NCBI RefSeq assembly: GCF_001831475.1
Contig: NZ_CP017688.1
Coordinates: 2,728,001-2,792,000 of the forward strand
Origin: Flavobacterium crassostreae
GTDB taxonomy: Bacteria; Bacteroidota; Bacteroidia; Flavobacteriales; Flavobacteriaceae
Length of the DNA: 64,000 nucleotides
Direction of reading: 5' to 3'
The position numbers and the translations under genes were made by a program. This document shows positions 52,997-62,876 of this stretch, in pieces. The notes under the pieces are model-generated. The model ran no database searches. It was not told the origin of the DNA and saw nothing but the letters and a program-made list of their open reading frames with translations. Position 1 is the stretch's first letter; every line of letters begins with the position of its first letter.

Positions 52997-53111
52997 TTCT
53001 GCTCAATTTTGGTATGAAATCTAATTTATTAAAGGCTTTTAAAAGGATTGATAAAGTTTGAATTGGTTGGAATTTAAACGAAATATGTGGCTTTTACTAA
53101 CCGGAACAAAA

Positions 53112-53144
53112 AAAATCGGATAACCTTTTGGGTTATCCGATTTT
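53112..53144 (-). terminator. Terminator after the distal minus-strand gene
   Basis: AAAATCGGATAACC / GGTTATCCGATTTT stem, 5-base loop, 25 bp past the stop of the 95-residue gene on the minus strand. Symmetric, so it may work both ways. Confidence 0.85.
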
Positions 53145-53168
53145 CTTAGAACCGTATTTTAAAAATCA

Positions 53169-53456
53169 CTATCTGCGTTGGTCGCTTGGTTCAGTTTCTA
53201 TCTCCACTTTCTGTTTTTCCTTATCATTTTTCTCCCGGGAATAAACCCATAATGACAATAGTCCGAAGATAATCAAGGCATAAGCTATCCATTTACCAAC
53301 TCTTTCAATAAATTTAATGCCAATCGATTTTTCGTAAGAAGAAAAACTTTCTGCGCCCATAGGACTTCGCCTGTAAAACTTTCTACGATTAATCCAGTAG
53401 CGAAGCGCCAAACCTAAAACCAAAAATAGTATTCCTATAACTAATGATGCAACCAT
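53169..53456 (-). CDS. Small membrane protein of the conjugative element
   Basis: 95 residues with two hydrophobic helices (ASLVIGILFLVLGLALRYW and WIAYALIIFGLLSLWVYS) and a charged C-terminal tail. Unknown function; lies after the tra operon terminator, so it is a separate unit. Confidence 0.65.
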   Translation of the reverse strand: MVASLVIGILFLVLGLALRYWINRRKFYRRSPMGAESFSSYEKSIGIKFIERVGKWIAYALIIFGLLSLWVYSREKNDKEKQKVEIETEPSDQRR

Positions 53457-53554
53457 AATAATAGCTATTACATTTATAAATATGAATTTACAAAAAAAAT
53501 ATTTTTATTTCACTACATCACAAAAATATAAAATGTATGCGTGATAGCATAAAA

Positions 53555-53579
53555 AAAACCTGTCTTGTGGACAGGTTTT
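53555..53579 (-). terminator. Terminator of the tra operon
   Basis: AAAACCTGTC / GACAGGTTTT with a TTGTG loop, 6 bp past the traQ stop on the minus strand. Confidence 0.87.
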
Positions 53580-53584
53580 ATTTG

Positions 53585-54034
53585 TTAATCGCTACTATTG
53601 AATTGGAAAGTGAGTTTCTTCTCATTACCAAAACTATCAGAAATCCATACATCAAATGATTGCGACACAGTGGATGAAGAAGTGTAATACAATCGGAACT
53701 GCTTTGTTGGTAAAGGATATAAATCGTTTGGTAAGTACGCAGATTCATTAGAATATCTTAAAGTTCCCTGCCCGTCAAACTGAAAGTAACGGATAAAATA
53801 TTGCGTATCGCTGTAATTACCGCTTCGCTTTATTGCCATCCTTATTTCAACGGTTTGCCCATTCAATACATCTTTTGGAATTGGCATAACCTGCACTTCA
53901 AAAGGAAAATCGTTCTGTACTTCGAGTTTGTCATCTTTGCTACAAGATACCAAAGTAACCGAACTTGTGAGGATTGCCAGCAATACATATGCTGGCAGTA
54001 ATCCTCTTTTGAATTGTTTGAAAAATATTGTCAT
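53585..54034 (-). CDS. traQ: Conjugal transfer protein TraQ (DUF3872)
   Basis: 149 residues. N-terminal lipoprotein-like signal (LTSSVTLVSC), then beta-rich domain NDFPFEVQVMPIPKDVLNGQTVEIRM ... YFIRYFQFDGQGTLRY. Matches TraQ/DUF3872 of CTnDOT-type elements. Follows traO by 11 bp; the traP gene usually found between them is absent. Confidence 0.85.
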   Translation of the reverse strand: MTIFFKQFKRGLLPAYVLLAILTSSVTLVSCSKDDKLEVQNDFPFEVQVMPIPKDVLNGQTVEIRMAIKRSGNYSDTQYFIRYFQFDGQGTLRYSNESAYLPNDLYPLPTKQFRLYYTSSSTVSQSFDVWISDSFGNEKKLTFQFNSSD

Positions 54035-54045
54035 TATTATACGTT

Positions 54046-54606
54046 TTAAAAATTAAACCTTAATCCCACACCTGCGGACGGTCGGAATTGTTTCATATCC
54101 GTACCCCATAAAACCTTTGTACGTCCTTGCAGGACTAATACAAATCGGTCGGATAGATACGTTTCAAAAGTCAGCCGACCGCCAGCTCCGTAAATGAAAT
54201 TGTCTTCACTCACTATTTTCGCTCCGTCATCCAACATTGCTTCGCCACGGTTGATGCTTTCATAACCGAGTACGCCAGTTATTCCGGCATTTAGCGTTAT
54301 GTTTTTTCGGGCGTCACCCAAGAGGAATAAACTGTAACCGCCTTCGGCTGTGTAAGTTTCTTGCGGGATACGCAGTCCTTTATAAGAATGGTATTGGTGC
54401 GTATATTCCAACGCCCAAAATTGGTAATTGCCGTTTTTGCCATTTACGGTCATTGCTAAATTGATATAATAATCGTTTCCGATTTTATCGCCAGATAACA
54501 CACCAGCACTTACTTCCAAGCCTTTTTGCTTAGGTAACATTCGTTGTGCTTGTGCAAACGTAATGCCTATTAATACGAACATTACGGTATAGATATACTT
54601 TCTCAT
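54046..54606 (-). CDS. traO: Conjugal transfer protein TraO
   Basis: 186 residues. Signal peptide (YTVMFVLIGITFAQAQ), then an outer-membrane beta-barrel-like sequence with alternating aromatic strands and the C-terminal FRPSAGVGLRFNF ending in Phe. Matches TraO of Bacteroides conjugative transposons. Confidence 0.87.
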   Translation of the reverse strand: MRKYIYTVMFVLIGITFAQAQRMLPKQKGLEVSAGVLSGDKIGNDYYINLAMTVNGKNGNYQFWALEYTHQYHSYKGLRIPQETYTAEGGYSLFLLGDARKNITLNAGITGVLGYESINRGEAMLDDGAKIVSEDNFIYGAGGRLTFETYLSDRFVLVLQGRTKVLWGTDMKQFRPSAGVGLRFNF

Positions 54607-54627
54607 ATTATTACTTTAAAAGGGTTA

Positions 54628-55524
54628 TTAAAATTTCAGGTGCATATCATTATTAATCAAGCGAGCCTTGATTAAATCCGAATTTTCTACCTGAAGCGTT
54701 TGGTGTCGGCCACCGTTTTTCTCAAAGATTTCAATCAACAAAACCTTGTCATTGGCAATGGTAAACTGGTCTAAAAGGAATACGTTTTGTTCGATGGAAT
54801 TTCCACCAATTTTACCCAACGGTTTATAAGTACGTAGCGGTATCATTGGTCTTTCCTGCACCACGGTACGTTTGGCTACCTTTTTATCTACTACTTTGAA
54901 ATTGATAAAATCAATTCCAAAAGGCACATTGGTACGGTTTCTCAATTCGGTATGGAAATAGTATTTGCCGTTGTGAATGTAAATTCCTTTTAGAACAAAC
55001 TGAATACCAAAACTTTTAGCACCGATATGCTTTACAATTCGATTATTGTTCTTGTAAATCGTTTCCAAAAGCAAGCCCGCCAATGATGGCGAATTGTTAC
55101 CCAATTCTTCAAAAAGCACATCGTTTCCGTTCTTTTTATCTACTGCTTTTTGCATTGTGATTAGGTCGTAACTCAACGCTTCCGGACAGGTACTGTAATA
55201 TACATTGAAGCTGTAAAAGCGACCGTCATTTGTAATGACCGAAAAATTGGTTTCTGTTTCAAAATCTTTTACCGATGCTTTTACACGAAGTACATTTTCT
55301 GCATCGTCTGCCTTTCCTGCAATCAGGTATTCGCTACCCAAATCCACATATCGTATAGCGGTTGGGAAAATCAAATGAGTAGTCTTGTCATAGGTTACTT
55401 GCATTTGGTACGGTTCTATCTTGCCTAAATTTAGTTTTGCTTTTATACTTTCTTGTGCAAAAGTGTTTACGGCAAAGCCGATGACAAGGGCAAAAGCCCA
55501 TAAAAATTTTATATGATTTTTCAT
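54628..55524 (-). CDS. traN: Conjugal transfer protein TraN (DUF4138)
   Basis: 298 residues. Signal peptide, then KIEPYQMQVTYDKTTHLIFPTAIRYVDLGSEYLIAGKA, the DUF4138 hallmark, and ELRNRTNVPFGIDFINFKVVDKK. Corresponds to a VirB9-like outer part of the transfer channel. Confidence 0.9.
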   Translation of the reverse strand: MKNHIKFLWAFALVIGFAVNTFAQESIKAKLNLGKIEPYQMQVTYDKTTHLIFPTAIRYVDLGSEYLIAGKADDAENVLRVKASVKDFETETNFSVITNDGRFYSFNVYYSTCPEALSYDLITMQKAVDKKNGNDVLFEELGNNSPSLAGLLLETIYKNNNRIVKHIGAKSFGIQFVLKGIYIHNGKYYFHTELRNRTNVPFGIDFINFKVVDKKVAKRTVVQERPMIPLRTYKPLGKIGGNSIEQNVFLLDQFTIANDKVLLIEIFEKNGGRHQTLQVENSDLIKARLINNDMHLKF

Positions 55525-55548
55525 CTTTTTAATTATTTGAGTTCAATA

Positions 55549-56865
55549 TTATTTTTTAGAAACAAGGAAAACTTGATGTCCTGCTTTTAGCGTAACCTTT
55601 GATGTTCGTATTTTTTTTGCGAAATAACCCGAAATGCCTTGTACCGCACTTTTACTAAGGTCGGAACCAATCTGTTGACCTGTTGATGAGTTCATACTAA
55701 AACTTGAACCTGTGGAGTTTCCCATATTGGCTACAATATCGGTAACAGCATTACGTTCTGGCGAATAGGGAACGAACAAACCTTGTTGTCCGTCGAGGTC
55801 GTAGATGGTTATATCTACAGGGACAATATTACCCTCCAATTCTATGGAAGTAACTTTTAGCTGTAACCTGCCACCTTGAAATTTTCCGATTGCCGTTAAA
55901 ATTGTTCCCTTAGGAATGGTGCGGTTAGGCGTTTGAGCAGGTTCTAATAAACGCAGTCGTACACCGCTTTCGCCAATTATGGTCTGTGTTTCTTGTACAC
56001 TGGCTTTTACGCTATTTTTTGGCTGAGCCACTTGTTCTATAGCTCCTGGAGTATAGAAACCTCGGTTCTTGTTTTCGCTCCTTTCTGCTATAAAAGTACT
56101 ATCCGTAGGTTCTCTGTACAAAGCTGATACAGCATTCTTTTTTGTTGGTGTGAATGACGTAAAATATTCATTCTGCGACTTTGAAGTAGATCCTCGAATA
56201 TTACCGTCGGTGCTTAGAGGTTCTTCGGTATTGCCGCCTGAAGGCAGATACTTTGAAGCCATCTGAAACGACTTTTCCATCAATACCAATTGGTCATTTA
56301 CAGTTGCAGATTTAGGAATATCTTTTTCTGCCAATTGTTCTTTTAATTCGTCCAATTGTTTGCGTAGTTCTTGTGTTTCGCTGTTATTATCCTGATAAAA
56401 TGAACCTAATGTACTTTGTGCATTTCGGTAACTATTTAATGTAGAAGTGCCTGATTTTCCGGTTATCATACCATTGTTTTGGTCTTCTTCGGTCAATTCT
56501 TCTTTACTTTGCTGTATGCTATCGATATTCCAATAATCGGATAAAGTAGTTAGCGCATTTCGCTTTTCCTGGTCTTTCTGTTCCAGCATATCTAGCTCAT
56601 AAGCTTTTTGTTTATCATCCTGCATCTCTTCTTCAGTAGCCTGTGGGAAAGCACCGTTTAGTCCGATATTTTCCATTTCCTTTTTGTCTTCCGAGGGTTT
56701 AAATATAAGGTATAAACAACCGATAAAAACGACCCCTATTAAACCAAAAATGAGTGGTTTTTTAAATCGCTCTATAGCACTCTTTTTATCCTCCGTACCG
56801 TTGGAAGCTTTGTTTTGGTCGCCTTCTTCAACCAGAATGCTGACCCTTTTTTCATTTTCTTTCAT
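55549..56865 (-). CDS. traM: Conjugal transfer protein TraM
   Basis: 438 residues. N-terminal cytoplasmic stretch, one transmembrane helix (PLIFGLIGVVFIGCLYLIF, about 37-55), a coiled-coil periplasmic stalk, and a C-terminal VirB10-like domain (VRLRLLEPAQTPNRTIPKGTILTAIGKFQGGRLQ ... GHQVFLVSKK). Spans inner and outer membrane. Overlaps traL by 14 bp. Confidence 0.9.
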   Translation of the reverse strand: MKENEKRVSILVEEGDQNKASNGTEDKKSAIERFKKPLIFGLIGVVFIGCLYLIFKPSEDKKEMENIGLNGAFPQATEEEMQDDKQKAYELDMLEQKDQEKRNALTTLSDYWNIDSIQQSKEELTEEDQNNGMITGKSGTSTLNSYRNAQSTLGSFYQDNNSETQELRKQLDELKEQLAEKDIPKSATVNDQLVLMEKSFQMASKYLPSGGNTEEPLSTDGNIRGSTSKSQNEYFTSFTPTKKNAVSALYREPTDSTFIAERSENKNRGFYTPGAIEQVAQPKNSVKASVQETQTIIGESGVRLRLLEPAQTPNRTIPKGTILTAIGKFQGGRLQLKVTSIELEGNIVPVDITIYDLDGQQGLFVPYSPERNAVTDIVANMGNSTGSSFSMNSSTGQQIGSDLSKSAVQGISGYFAKKIRTSKVTLKAGHQVFLVSKK

Positions 56866-57139
56866 AAAATTTATTTTTAAAAATTGTTGTTAATGTATCC
56901 TGCAACTTTTTAGGATTTACTTTCTTTTTGAGGACAGGATTTTCGATATGCTCGATGTCCAAACTGCTATCAGCTTTACCTGCATCAGACCATACTTTTA
57001 AAATAACTCCTGCGGTAAGCAGGAGATAGCCTATAAAAAAGTACAAGGTGTATTTATGCTGTTTGCCAACAGGTAATACCCGCCATTGTTCGTCCAACTT
57101 GTTAAAATACCCTTCCATGTTTACTCTTAATTTTTTCAT
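56852..57139 (-). CDS. traL: Conjugal transfer protein TraL-like (DUF3989)
   Basis: 95 residues with one central transmembrane helix (YTLYFFIGYLLLTAGVILKVW). The position between traK and traM and the size fit TraL. Contains EQWRVLPVGKQHKYT, a conserved pre-helix segment of the family. Confidence 0.72.
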   Translation of the reverse strand: MKKLRVNMEGYFNKLDEQWRVLPVGKQHKYTLYFFIGYLLLTAGVILKVWSDAGKADSSLDIEHIENPVLKKKVNPKKLQDTLTTIFKNKFYERK

Positions 57140-57150
57140 ACTGTTGGTTT

Positions 57151-57774
57151 TTAGCGCTGAACAACTTCAATATCCTTATTCTCTAACACGGCAAATTTTT
57201 CAATGTTGAAACCTTGCGGATTATTGTCTGAACGGACAGAGTTTACAAGGAAACAGGACGTTATCAAGCTTCGCCTTGTCACATTGCTGGAACGGATGAT
57301 GAATTGCTTAGCGTAAGTACGCACTGCATAAGGATGATTATCGAAATTGCAGACTACACTATCCACCTCGATACGTTGCTGTACATTTCCCGATATGATG
57401 CGGTTGTAATACCCTTTTTCCGAAAGGTCTTTGTAATAATCAAAGGCACTTTTATCGGCTAGATTGAATGCCCGTTTCATATTACTTTCAATAGCGTTTT
57501 TATCGGGTGCAAGTGTAAAAAAGAGTTCGTGAAAACGTCTGACGTGTTCCCTTGCCTCCACTGGACGGTTGATGGATGCATCTTGCGACAGCGCCAACAT
57601 CAATGATTTTCCATTGTCCAGTAAATAAATTTTTTGGCGTTGTTCGGTTGCAAAACTGTAGGATTTCCATACAGCATACCCGACAACGCTAATGCAGAGA
57701 ACGGCAAATACAATGGCGTACAGCCTTATCTGTTTAAAGCTGTTTTCTATATTTCTGAGTGTTTTAAATTCCAT
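57151..57774 (-). CDS. traK: Conjugal transfer protein TraK
   Basis: 207 residues. N-terminal helix (LYAIVFAVLCISVVGYAVW) and a VirB8-like periplasmic domain (HVRRFHELFFTLAPDKNAIE ... FIIRSSNVTRRSLITSC). Matches TraK of CTnDOT-type elements. Confidence 0.9.
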   Translation of the reverse strand: MEFKTLRNIENSFKQIRLYAIVFAVLCISVVGYAVWKSYSFATEQRQKIYLLDNGKSLMLALSQDASINRPVEAREHVRRFHELFFTLAPDKNAIESNMKRAFNLADKSAFDYYKDLSEKGYYNRIISGNVQQRIEVDSVVCNFDNHPYAVRTYAKQFIIRSSNVTRRSLITSCFLVNSVRSDNNPQGFNIEKFAVLENKDIEVVQR

Positions 57775-57795
57775 TTCTTAAGTGATTAATGTTGT

Positions 57796-58791
57796 TTACT
57801 TATTGATTAACCTGCCACCAATATTACCTGCAACAGATCCAGCTCCAGCACCAGCAAGATTTCCTGATTTCATTGCCGTTTGGTTAACATTTCGGGTAAA
57901 GTTTCCTGCACCGCCAGCCTGAATAATCCAGCCTGTCACTGTTGGTATAGTAAAATATCCTACGATTCCGATAATCATAAAGATGATATACACGGTATTT
58001 GAGGTATCAGGTATATAGGTTGGGTCATTCAGCATTTCGATGTCCCGTTCTAATATCAGCGATTGTATTCTTGCCAACATCGAACTGAACAAATCGGATA
58101 CGGGAAGCCATAGATAAACGCTCACATATCTTGTGAACCATTGGGTAAGCGTAGATTGAAAACCATCCCATACTGATATAGCAAAAGCAATTGGACCTAG
58201 TATGGACAAAACGATTAAAAAAAATGTTCGGATTGTGTCAATAACCAGTGCTGACGCCTGAAAAAGTATTTCAAGTAAATTGCGAAACCATTCTTTTATT
58301 GCCTTCTCAATCTTGTAAGATTGCCTATCCATATACATTCCTGCCATTGTTCCCACATCAGATGGCGACCAACCCAATTCATCCAATTTCTTGTCGAATT
58401 CTTCATCCGATGCCATATAAGCGGTTTCAGGATTTCTTACTATTGCTTCATATTCCAATTGGTCTTTCTGCTGTTGTAACTTGTTGAGATCAAGTACCTG
58501 GTCTTCGAGAATAGAATGGGTTCCAGTTACTATTGGAGTGAGTACGGCATTGATAGTTCCCAACACGATTGTAGGGAAAAACATAATGCAAAGTCCCAAG
58601 GCAAACGGACGTAACAACGGAAACATATCGATTGGTTCGGCTCGGCTCAAAGCCTGCCAAACCTTTAATGCCACATAGAACAAAGCGCCTAATCCGGCCA
58701 CACCTTTAGCTACTCCTACCATATCTCCAGCAATTGGCATCATATCATCGTACAGCGAACGCAGTACTTCGTGAAGATTATTCCATTCCAT
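57796..58791 (-). CDS. traJ: Conjugal transfer protein TraJ
   Basis: 331 residues with several membrane helices (ALGLCIMFFPTIVLGTINAV, ... TVYIIFMIIGIVGYFTIPTVTGWIIQ). VirB6-like channel protein; the RPFALGLCI and GWSPSDVGTM stretches are typical. Confidence 0.9.
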   Translation of the reverse strand: MEWNNLHEVLRSLYDDMMPIAGDMVGVAKGVAGLGALFYVALKVWQALSRAEPIDMFPLLRPFALGLCIMFFPTIVLGTINAVLTPIVTGTHSILEDQVLDLNKLQQQKDQLEYEAIVRNPETAYMASDEEFDKKLDELGWSPSDVGTMAGMYMDRQSYKIEKAIKEWFRNLLEILFQASALVIDTIRTFFLIVLSILGPIAFAISVWDGFQSTLTQWFTRYVSVYLWLPVSDLFSSMLARIQSLILERDIEMLNDPTYIPDTSNTVYIIFMIIGIVGYFTIPTVTGWIIQAGGAGNFTRNVNQTAMKSGNLAGAGAGSVAGNIGGRLINK

Positions 58792-58794
58792 TTT

Positions 58795-59427
58795 TTACCA
58801 GTATTTTTGGTTAGCAGTTCCATAAAGTTCAAGCACTCTTTTGGCATCATTTTTCTTTTTCGCTCTCAAATAGCTGACAGAAATATTTTTGTTGGTGTAA
58901 TAGCGAACAAGGCTGTGATAGTCTTTTACCTCTTTAAAAACACGGTCGATAACATCCATTCGCTCTTTGTCATTTAGCGAAAGACTTGATGAGGTGATGA
59001 TCTGCTTCAATTCTTTTAGCAGTTCCGTACTTTCATTTAGCAATGCTGAATAACCGTTGCCGATGGCTACCAATTCTTGTGGCGAAAAATTGGGGTCATT
59101 CATCATCTTGCCAAAATTCTGCACATATATTTCCGAAACATCGCCTACCAGCAAAACAGTCAGTTGCACTTTACGAGCATCTTTTACAAGGTTGTTTATA
59201 GCCTGTAGTTTGTCGTAATATTCTTTGCCTTGCTTATATACTTTTTCTACTTCTTTGAAATTCTTAATCACATTACTCACAGTAGAAGAAGTCTGTATGA
59301 TTTCGTTGGCACTGTTAAGAATACCTGAAGCTAGGTTCGTGGGGTCTGTAACTACCCATTGGGCTTTTGCAGACGGTGCTACTGCAAGTGTTAATACAGT
59401 ACATACCATAAAAAATATTTTTTTCAT
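58795..59427 (-). CDS. traI: Conjugal transfer protein TraI (DUF4141)
   Basis: 210 residues. Signal peptide ending AKAQ, then WVVTDPTNLASGILNSANEIIQTSSTVSNVIKNFKEVEKVYKQGKEYYDKL, the DUF4141 hallmark, followed by helical segments. VirB5-like periplasmic or surface component. Confidence 0.88.
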   Translation of the reverse strand: MKKIFFMVCTVLTLAVAPSAKAQWVVTDPTNLASGILNSANEIIQTSSTVSNVIKNFKEVEKVYKQGKEYYDKLQAINNLVKDARKVQLTVLLVGDVSEIYVQNFGKMMNDPNFSPQELVAIGNGYSALLNESTELLKELKQIITSSSLSLNDKERMDVIDRVFKEVKDYHSLVRYYTNKNISVSYLRAKKKNDAKRVLELYGTANQKYW

Positions 59428-59454
59428 TTTCTTGAATTTTAAATTATTAATGAA

Positions 59455-61959
59455 CTATTGATTTGCACTATCACGCCGTTGCATAGCGATGTGTTTTATA
59501 GCAAATTCTACATTACCCTCCAGTTCTGATGCGAGTTGCATCACTTCGAGTTTTTCGGTTTCTTCGGTGGTGTATGCGAGATATTCCTCCAAACTAACTT
59601 CTGTGGCATATACCGCAGAGTGTGTTCCGCCCAAGCCAATCCATACTTCCTTATAAAGCCGTGATGGGTCGTTATTCATATTGATAGAAAGTACCTGCGC
59701 TTTTTCTTTATCAGTCAAACCTAACATTGCCTGTATATCATCGAACTTGTTCATATACTTTCGCTGGTCGAGCAGGATTTTACAATCACTATTATTGATG
59801 ATACTTTCCTTTACGATGGGCGATTGAATAATGTCGTCCACTTCTTGGGTTACCACGATGGCTTCGCCAAAAAACTTTCTGACAGTTTTGAATAAGTATT
59901 TGATGTATTCAGCCATTCCCTCTTTGGCGATGGCTTTCCAAGCTTCTTCAATCAGTATCAGTTTTCTGATACCTTTTAGTCTTCTCATTTTGTTGATGAA
60001 GACCTCCATAATGATGATGGTCACGATTGGAAAGAGGATTTTGTGGTCTTTAATAGCATCAATCTCAAACACAATAAAGCGTTTGGAAAGAAGGTCTAAT
60101 TGTTTATCAGAGTTCAATAAATAATCATATTCGCCACCTTTATAATAAGGTTCCAAAACATTGAGGAAATTGGCAATGTCAAAGTCTTTTTCCCTTACCT
60201 TTTTTTCTTCCAATACTTTACGATAATCGCCTTTCACATATTCATAGAAACCATTGAAAGATGGAAAAATAACATCTTGTTTGATTCGTTCGATATAACC
60301 GCTTACGGCATTTGATAAAGCCACTTCTTCCGAACGGGTCGGTGGTTCATCATCACGTTTCCAAAGGGTAAGTATCAAGGTTTTGACACTCTCTCTTTTT
60401 TCAATATCAAACACACCATCATCAGTGTAAAAAGGATTAAAAGCAATGGGATTGTCTTCGGTATACGTAAAGTAAACACCGTCTTCTCCTTTGGTTTTGC
60501 CTTTGATGAGTTCGCATAAACCCTGATAAGAATTACCGGTATCAACCAACAAAACGTGAGCACCTTGCTCATAATATTGGCGAACCATATGGTTAGTGAA
60601 AAACGATTTTCCACTTCCCGAAGGACCAAGTATAAACTTGTTCCGGTTCGTGATGATACCCCGTTTCATCGGTAAATCGGATATATCCAAGTGAATAGGC
60701 TTTCCGGTCAATCGGTCAGCCATCTTAATGCCAAATGGCGATGGCGAATTGTGGTAATTGGTTTCTTCAGTAAAAAAACACAAAGCAGGTTCAATGAACG
60801 TGTAAAAACTTTCCTCACTCGGAAAATCGCCTGCATTACCCGGCATTCCTGCCCAATATAGTGTTGCTACATCCGTAGTGTTGTGGCGTGGTTTGCATTC
60901 CATTAATGCCAAAGCGCTACCACTATCATTTTTTATTTGTTTGAGTTCGTTGGCATCATCTGACCAAGCCATAATATTGAAATGCGCTCTGATGGATGAC
61001 AGTCCAAAACTATGTGCCTCATTCAGGTATTTTTCTATCCACTCTTTGTTGATTTGATTTGCCCGACTGTAGCGAGCCAACGAGTGCATATTTCTTGCTG
61101 ACTTTTCAAACTTTTGCAGATTGGCTTCGCTGTTATCCAAAAACAAATACTGGTTGTAAATATGATTACAGCTTAACAGCAATCCCACAGGTGCAGCGAA
61201 CGACAAACGGCAGTCGCTTCGGTCGGTCGATAATTTTTCAAAACGGGTATCAGCAGATACTGTTCCAGGTAAATCGTCGGTATCGGATAAAGTGTGCAGG
61301 CACAACCTTTTATTTCCGATACGGACTTCTTCACCACCCATTGCAATGTCTTGCATCGGTGTTCCAGCTTCCTTTGATAATGTTAGGTATTGTTCCAATA
61401 AACCCTGTTTCTCCTCTGTACCGATAATTTCGTCTTCTGTAAGGCGTTGCATTTTGATAAACCCGCTATCGTTTACAATGCGTTCAAATTGTGCAATGGC
61501 TTCCATAAAGCGATGTATCACTTCCTTATCTCTGATTTCCTTCGGTATCAGTGTTCCTTTGCAAAGCGAACTAAAATTACTCTGCATTCGCATCCGCTCT
61601 TTGCTCGTTTTGGTTAGAAACAGATAACAATAATGGTTCAGAAACGGACGTTCATTGAAATGGCGTTGGTAGGATTTTGCCAAAAAACTTTGATCCTCTT
61701 TTGCCAAATCGGGTGCATAATTTTCTTTGATGTACCAATCCTGTTTATGGACTATCGTGAAATCTGGCAAGGTTTTAATAGCCTTATGCCAAGCGGAATG
61801 GATGGCTTCATATTCAGCTGAAGCCACGGTAAAGAGCTCCGGCAGATGTACTTCAAAGCAGGCAGTAATTTCCGCATCCTTTGATATAATACAATTGTTT
61901 TCTACCGCCAATAATGGAAACTTGCTTTCCAAAGTTGTGGATTTTGCTGTGTTTATCAT
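59455..61959 (-). CDS. traG: TraG-family conjugation system ATPase
   Basis: 834 residues, VirB4-like. Walker A GPSGSGKSFF at about residue 450 and Walker B-like LILIEEAW at about 665, with the N-terminal non-catalytic domain (ACFEVHLPELFTVASAEYEAIHSAW). Energises the type IV secretion channel. Overlaps traF by 4 bp. Confidence 0.93.
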   Translation of the reverse strand: MINTAKSTTLESKFPLLAVENNCIISKDAEITACFEVHLPELFTVASAEYEAIHSAWHKAIKTLPDFTIVHKQDWYIKENYAPDLAKEDQSFLAKSYQRHFNERPFLNHYCYLFLTKTSKERMRMQSNFSSLCKGTLIPKEIRDKEVIHRFMEAIAQFERIVNDSGFIKMQRLTEDEIIGTEEKQGLLEQYLTLSKEAGTPMQDIAMGGEEVRIGNKRLCLHTLSDTDDLPGTVSADTRFEKLSTDRSDCRLSFAAPVGLLLSCNHIYNQYLFLDNSEANLQKFEKSARNMHSLARYSRANQINKEWIEKYLNEAHSFGLSSIRAHFNIMAWSDDANELKQIKNDSGSALALMECKPRHNTTDVATLYWAGMPGNAGDFPSEESFYTFIEPALCFFTEETNYHNSPSPFGIKMADRLTGKPIHLDISDLPMKRGIITNRNKFILGPSGSGKSFFTNHMVRQYYEQGAHVLLVDTGNSYQGLCELIKGKTKGEDGVYFTYTEDNPIAFNPFYTDDGVFDIEKRESVKTLILTLWKRDDEPPTRSEEVALSNAVSGYIERIKQDVIFPSFNGFYEYVKGDYRKVLEEKKVREKDFDIANFLNVLEPYYKGGEYDYLLNSDKQLDLLSKRFIVFEIDAIKDHKILFPIVTIIIMEVFINKMRRLKGIRKLILIEEAWKAIAKEGMAEYIKYLFKTVRKFFGEAIVVTQEVDDIIQSPIVKESIINNSDCKILLDQRKYMNKFDDIQAMLGLTDKEKAQVLSINMNNDPSRLYKEVWIGLGGTHSAVYATEVSLEEYLAYTTEETEKLEVMQLASELEGNVEFAIKHIAMQRRDSANQ

Positions 61960-62288
61960 CGTACATCAGGTTTAGTAGTAAACTTTAAATAGCGATGTAC
62001 AGCCTTGCGACAAATGATATATCGGGGATGTCTTTTTCTTGCGCCCACTTTCATTAGTCCGTGTTCGCCGTACTTTCTATTCAGTGAAAAGGTCTGCCAC
62101 ACAATCAACGAAGCACAGCCTGAACCAAGAAACAAGCAGATATAAGAATTAACCCCGATGATATATAGAATCATCACGAGAATTAGTGTACCGAGCAGTC
62201 CACCTGCGAAAATGAACAAGTATTGTGCTTTCAACCCTTTAAATTCCACCGTTCTTCCAATACCCTTATTGATGTTATAATTACTCAT
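61956..62288 (-). CDS. traF: Conjugal transfer protein TraF (DUF4133)
   Basis: 110 residues from ATG 62288 (MSNYNINKGIGRTVEFKGLKAQYLF, the DUF4133 hallmark); a longer frame to 62363 overlaps traE and is rejected. Two membrane helices. VirB3-like. Confidence 0.9.
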   Translation of the reverse strand: MSNYNINKGIGRTVEFKGLKAQYLFIFAGGLLGTLILVMILYIIGVNSYICLFLGSGCASLIVWQTFSLNRKYGEHGLMKVGARKRHPRYIICRKAVHRYLKFTTKPDVR

Positions 62289-62299
62289 AAGGCAAGGGA

Positions 62300-62605
62300 T
62301 TAAAGAAAGAATGAACGTAGAACAGTGGCCGCAACGATCAAGAAGATACACGCACCGAACCACGAAGCCGCCGTTTTGCTTGTATCAGGATCACCTGAAC
62401 TAAATTTGTTGTACACCTTAACTCCTCCGATGAGACCTACTACGGCACCAATGGCGTAAATGAGCTGTGTGGCGGGGTCGAAATAAGACGTTACCATTTG
62501 GGTTGCTTCAGTGATTCCAGCAGTACCATTTCCCTGTGCGAAAACACCAATTCCTGATAGCAATGTAATGACTGCCACCAAAATTTTTTTACTTTGTTTT
62601 TTCAT
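62300..62605 (-). CDS. traE: Conjugal transfer protein TraE (DUF4134)
   Basis: 101 residues. Signal peptide, then TQMVTSYFDPATQLIYAIGAVVGLIGGVKVYNKFSSGDPDTSKTAASWFGACIFL, the DUF4134 hallmark; VirB2-like pilin candidate. First gene of the tra operon present here; no traA-D lie upstream within the window. Confidence 0.92.
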   Translation of the reverse strand: MKKQSKKILVAVITLLSGIGVFAQGNGTAGITEATQMVTSYFDPATQLIYAIGAVVGLIGGVKVYNKFSSGDPDTSKTAASWFGACIFLIVAATVLRSFFL

Positions 62606-62787
62606 AATTGAAACACATTAAATTGTTGTTCTTTCCCACACCTTGTGGGCTTTCGTGACAAAGGTGTTTCAGAAATTGAGGCGAGATAACAATTTGGCAG
62701 TGAGTGGAATTACTTGGCGGTGGGTGGCATTTACTTTAGGATTATAATAATCACTAAATTTCAGGAATCACATATTTGTATATCGAA

Positions 62788-62866
62788 AATCGCAATATGC
62801 AATATGAAGAATTAAAAAAATTTGCTTATACTATATTTTATAGTTAATATTGCATATCGCAATATG
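62788..62866. promoter_or_regulatory. Repeated GCAATAT operator-like sites
   Basis: CGCAATATGCAATATG at 62791-62806 (direct repeat of GCAATAT) and the palindrome ATATTGC-ATATC-GCAATAT at 62848-62866, just before the HTH gene at 62877. The layout suggests autoregulatory operators for the HTH protein. Confidence 0.6.
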
Positions 62867-62876
62867 AAATATTAGA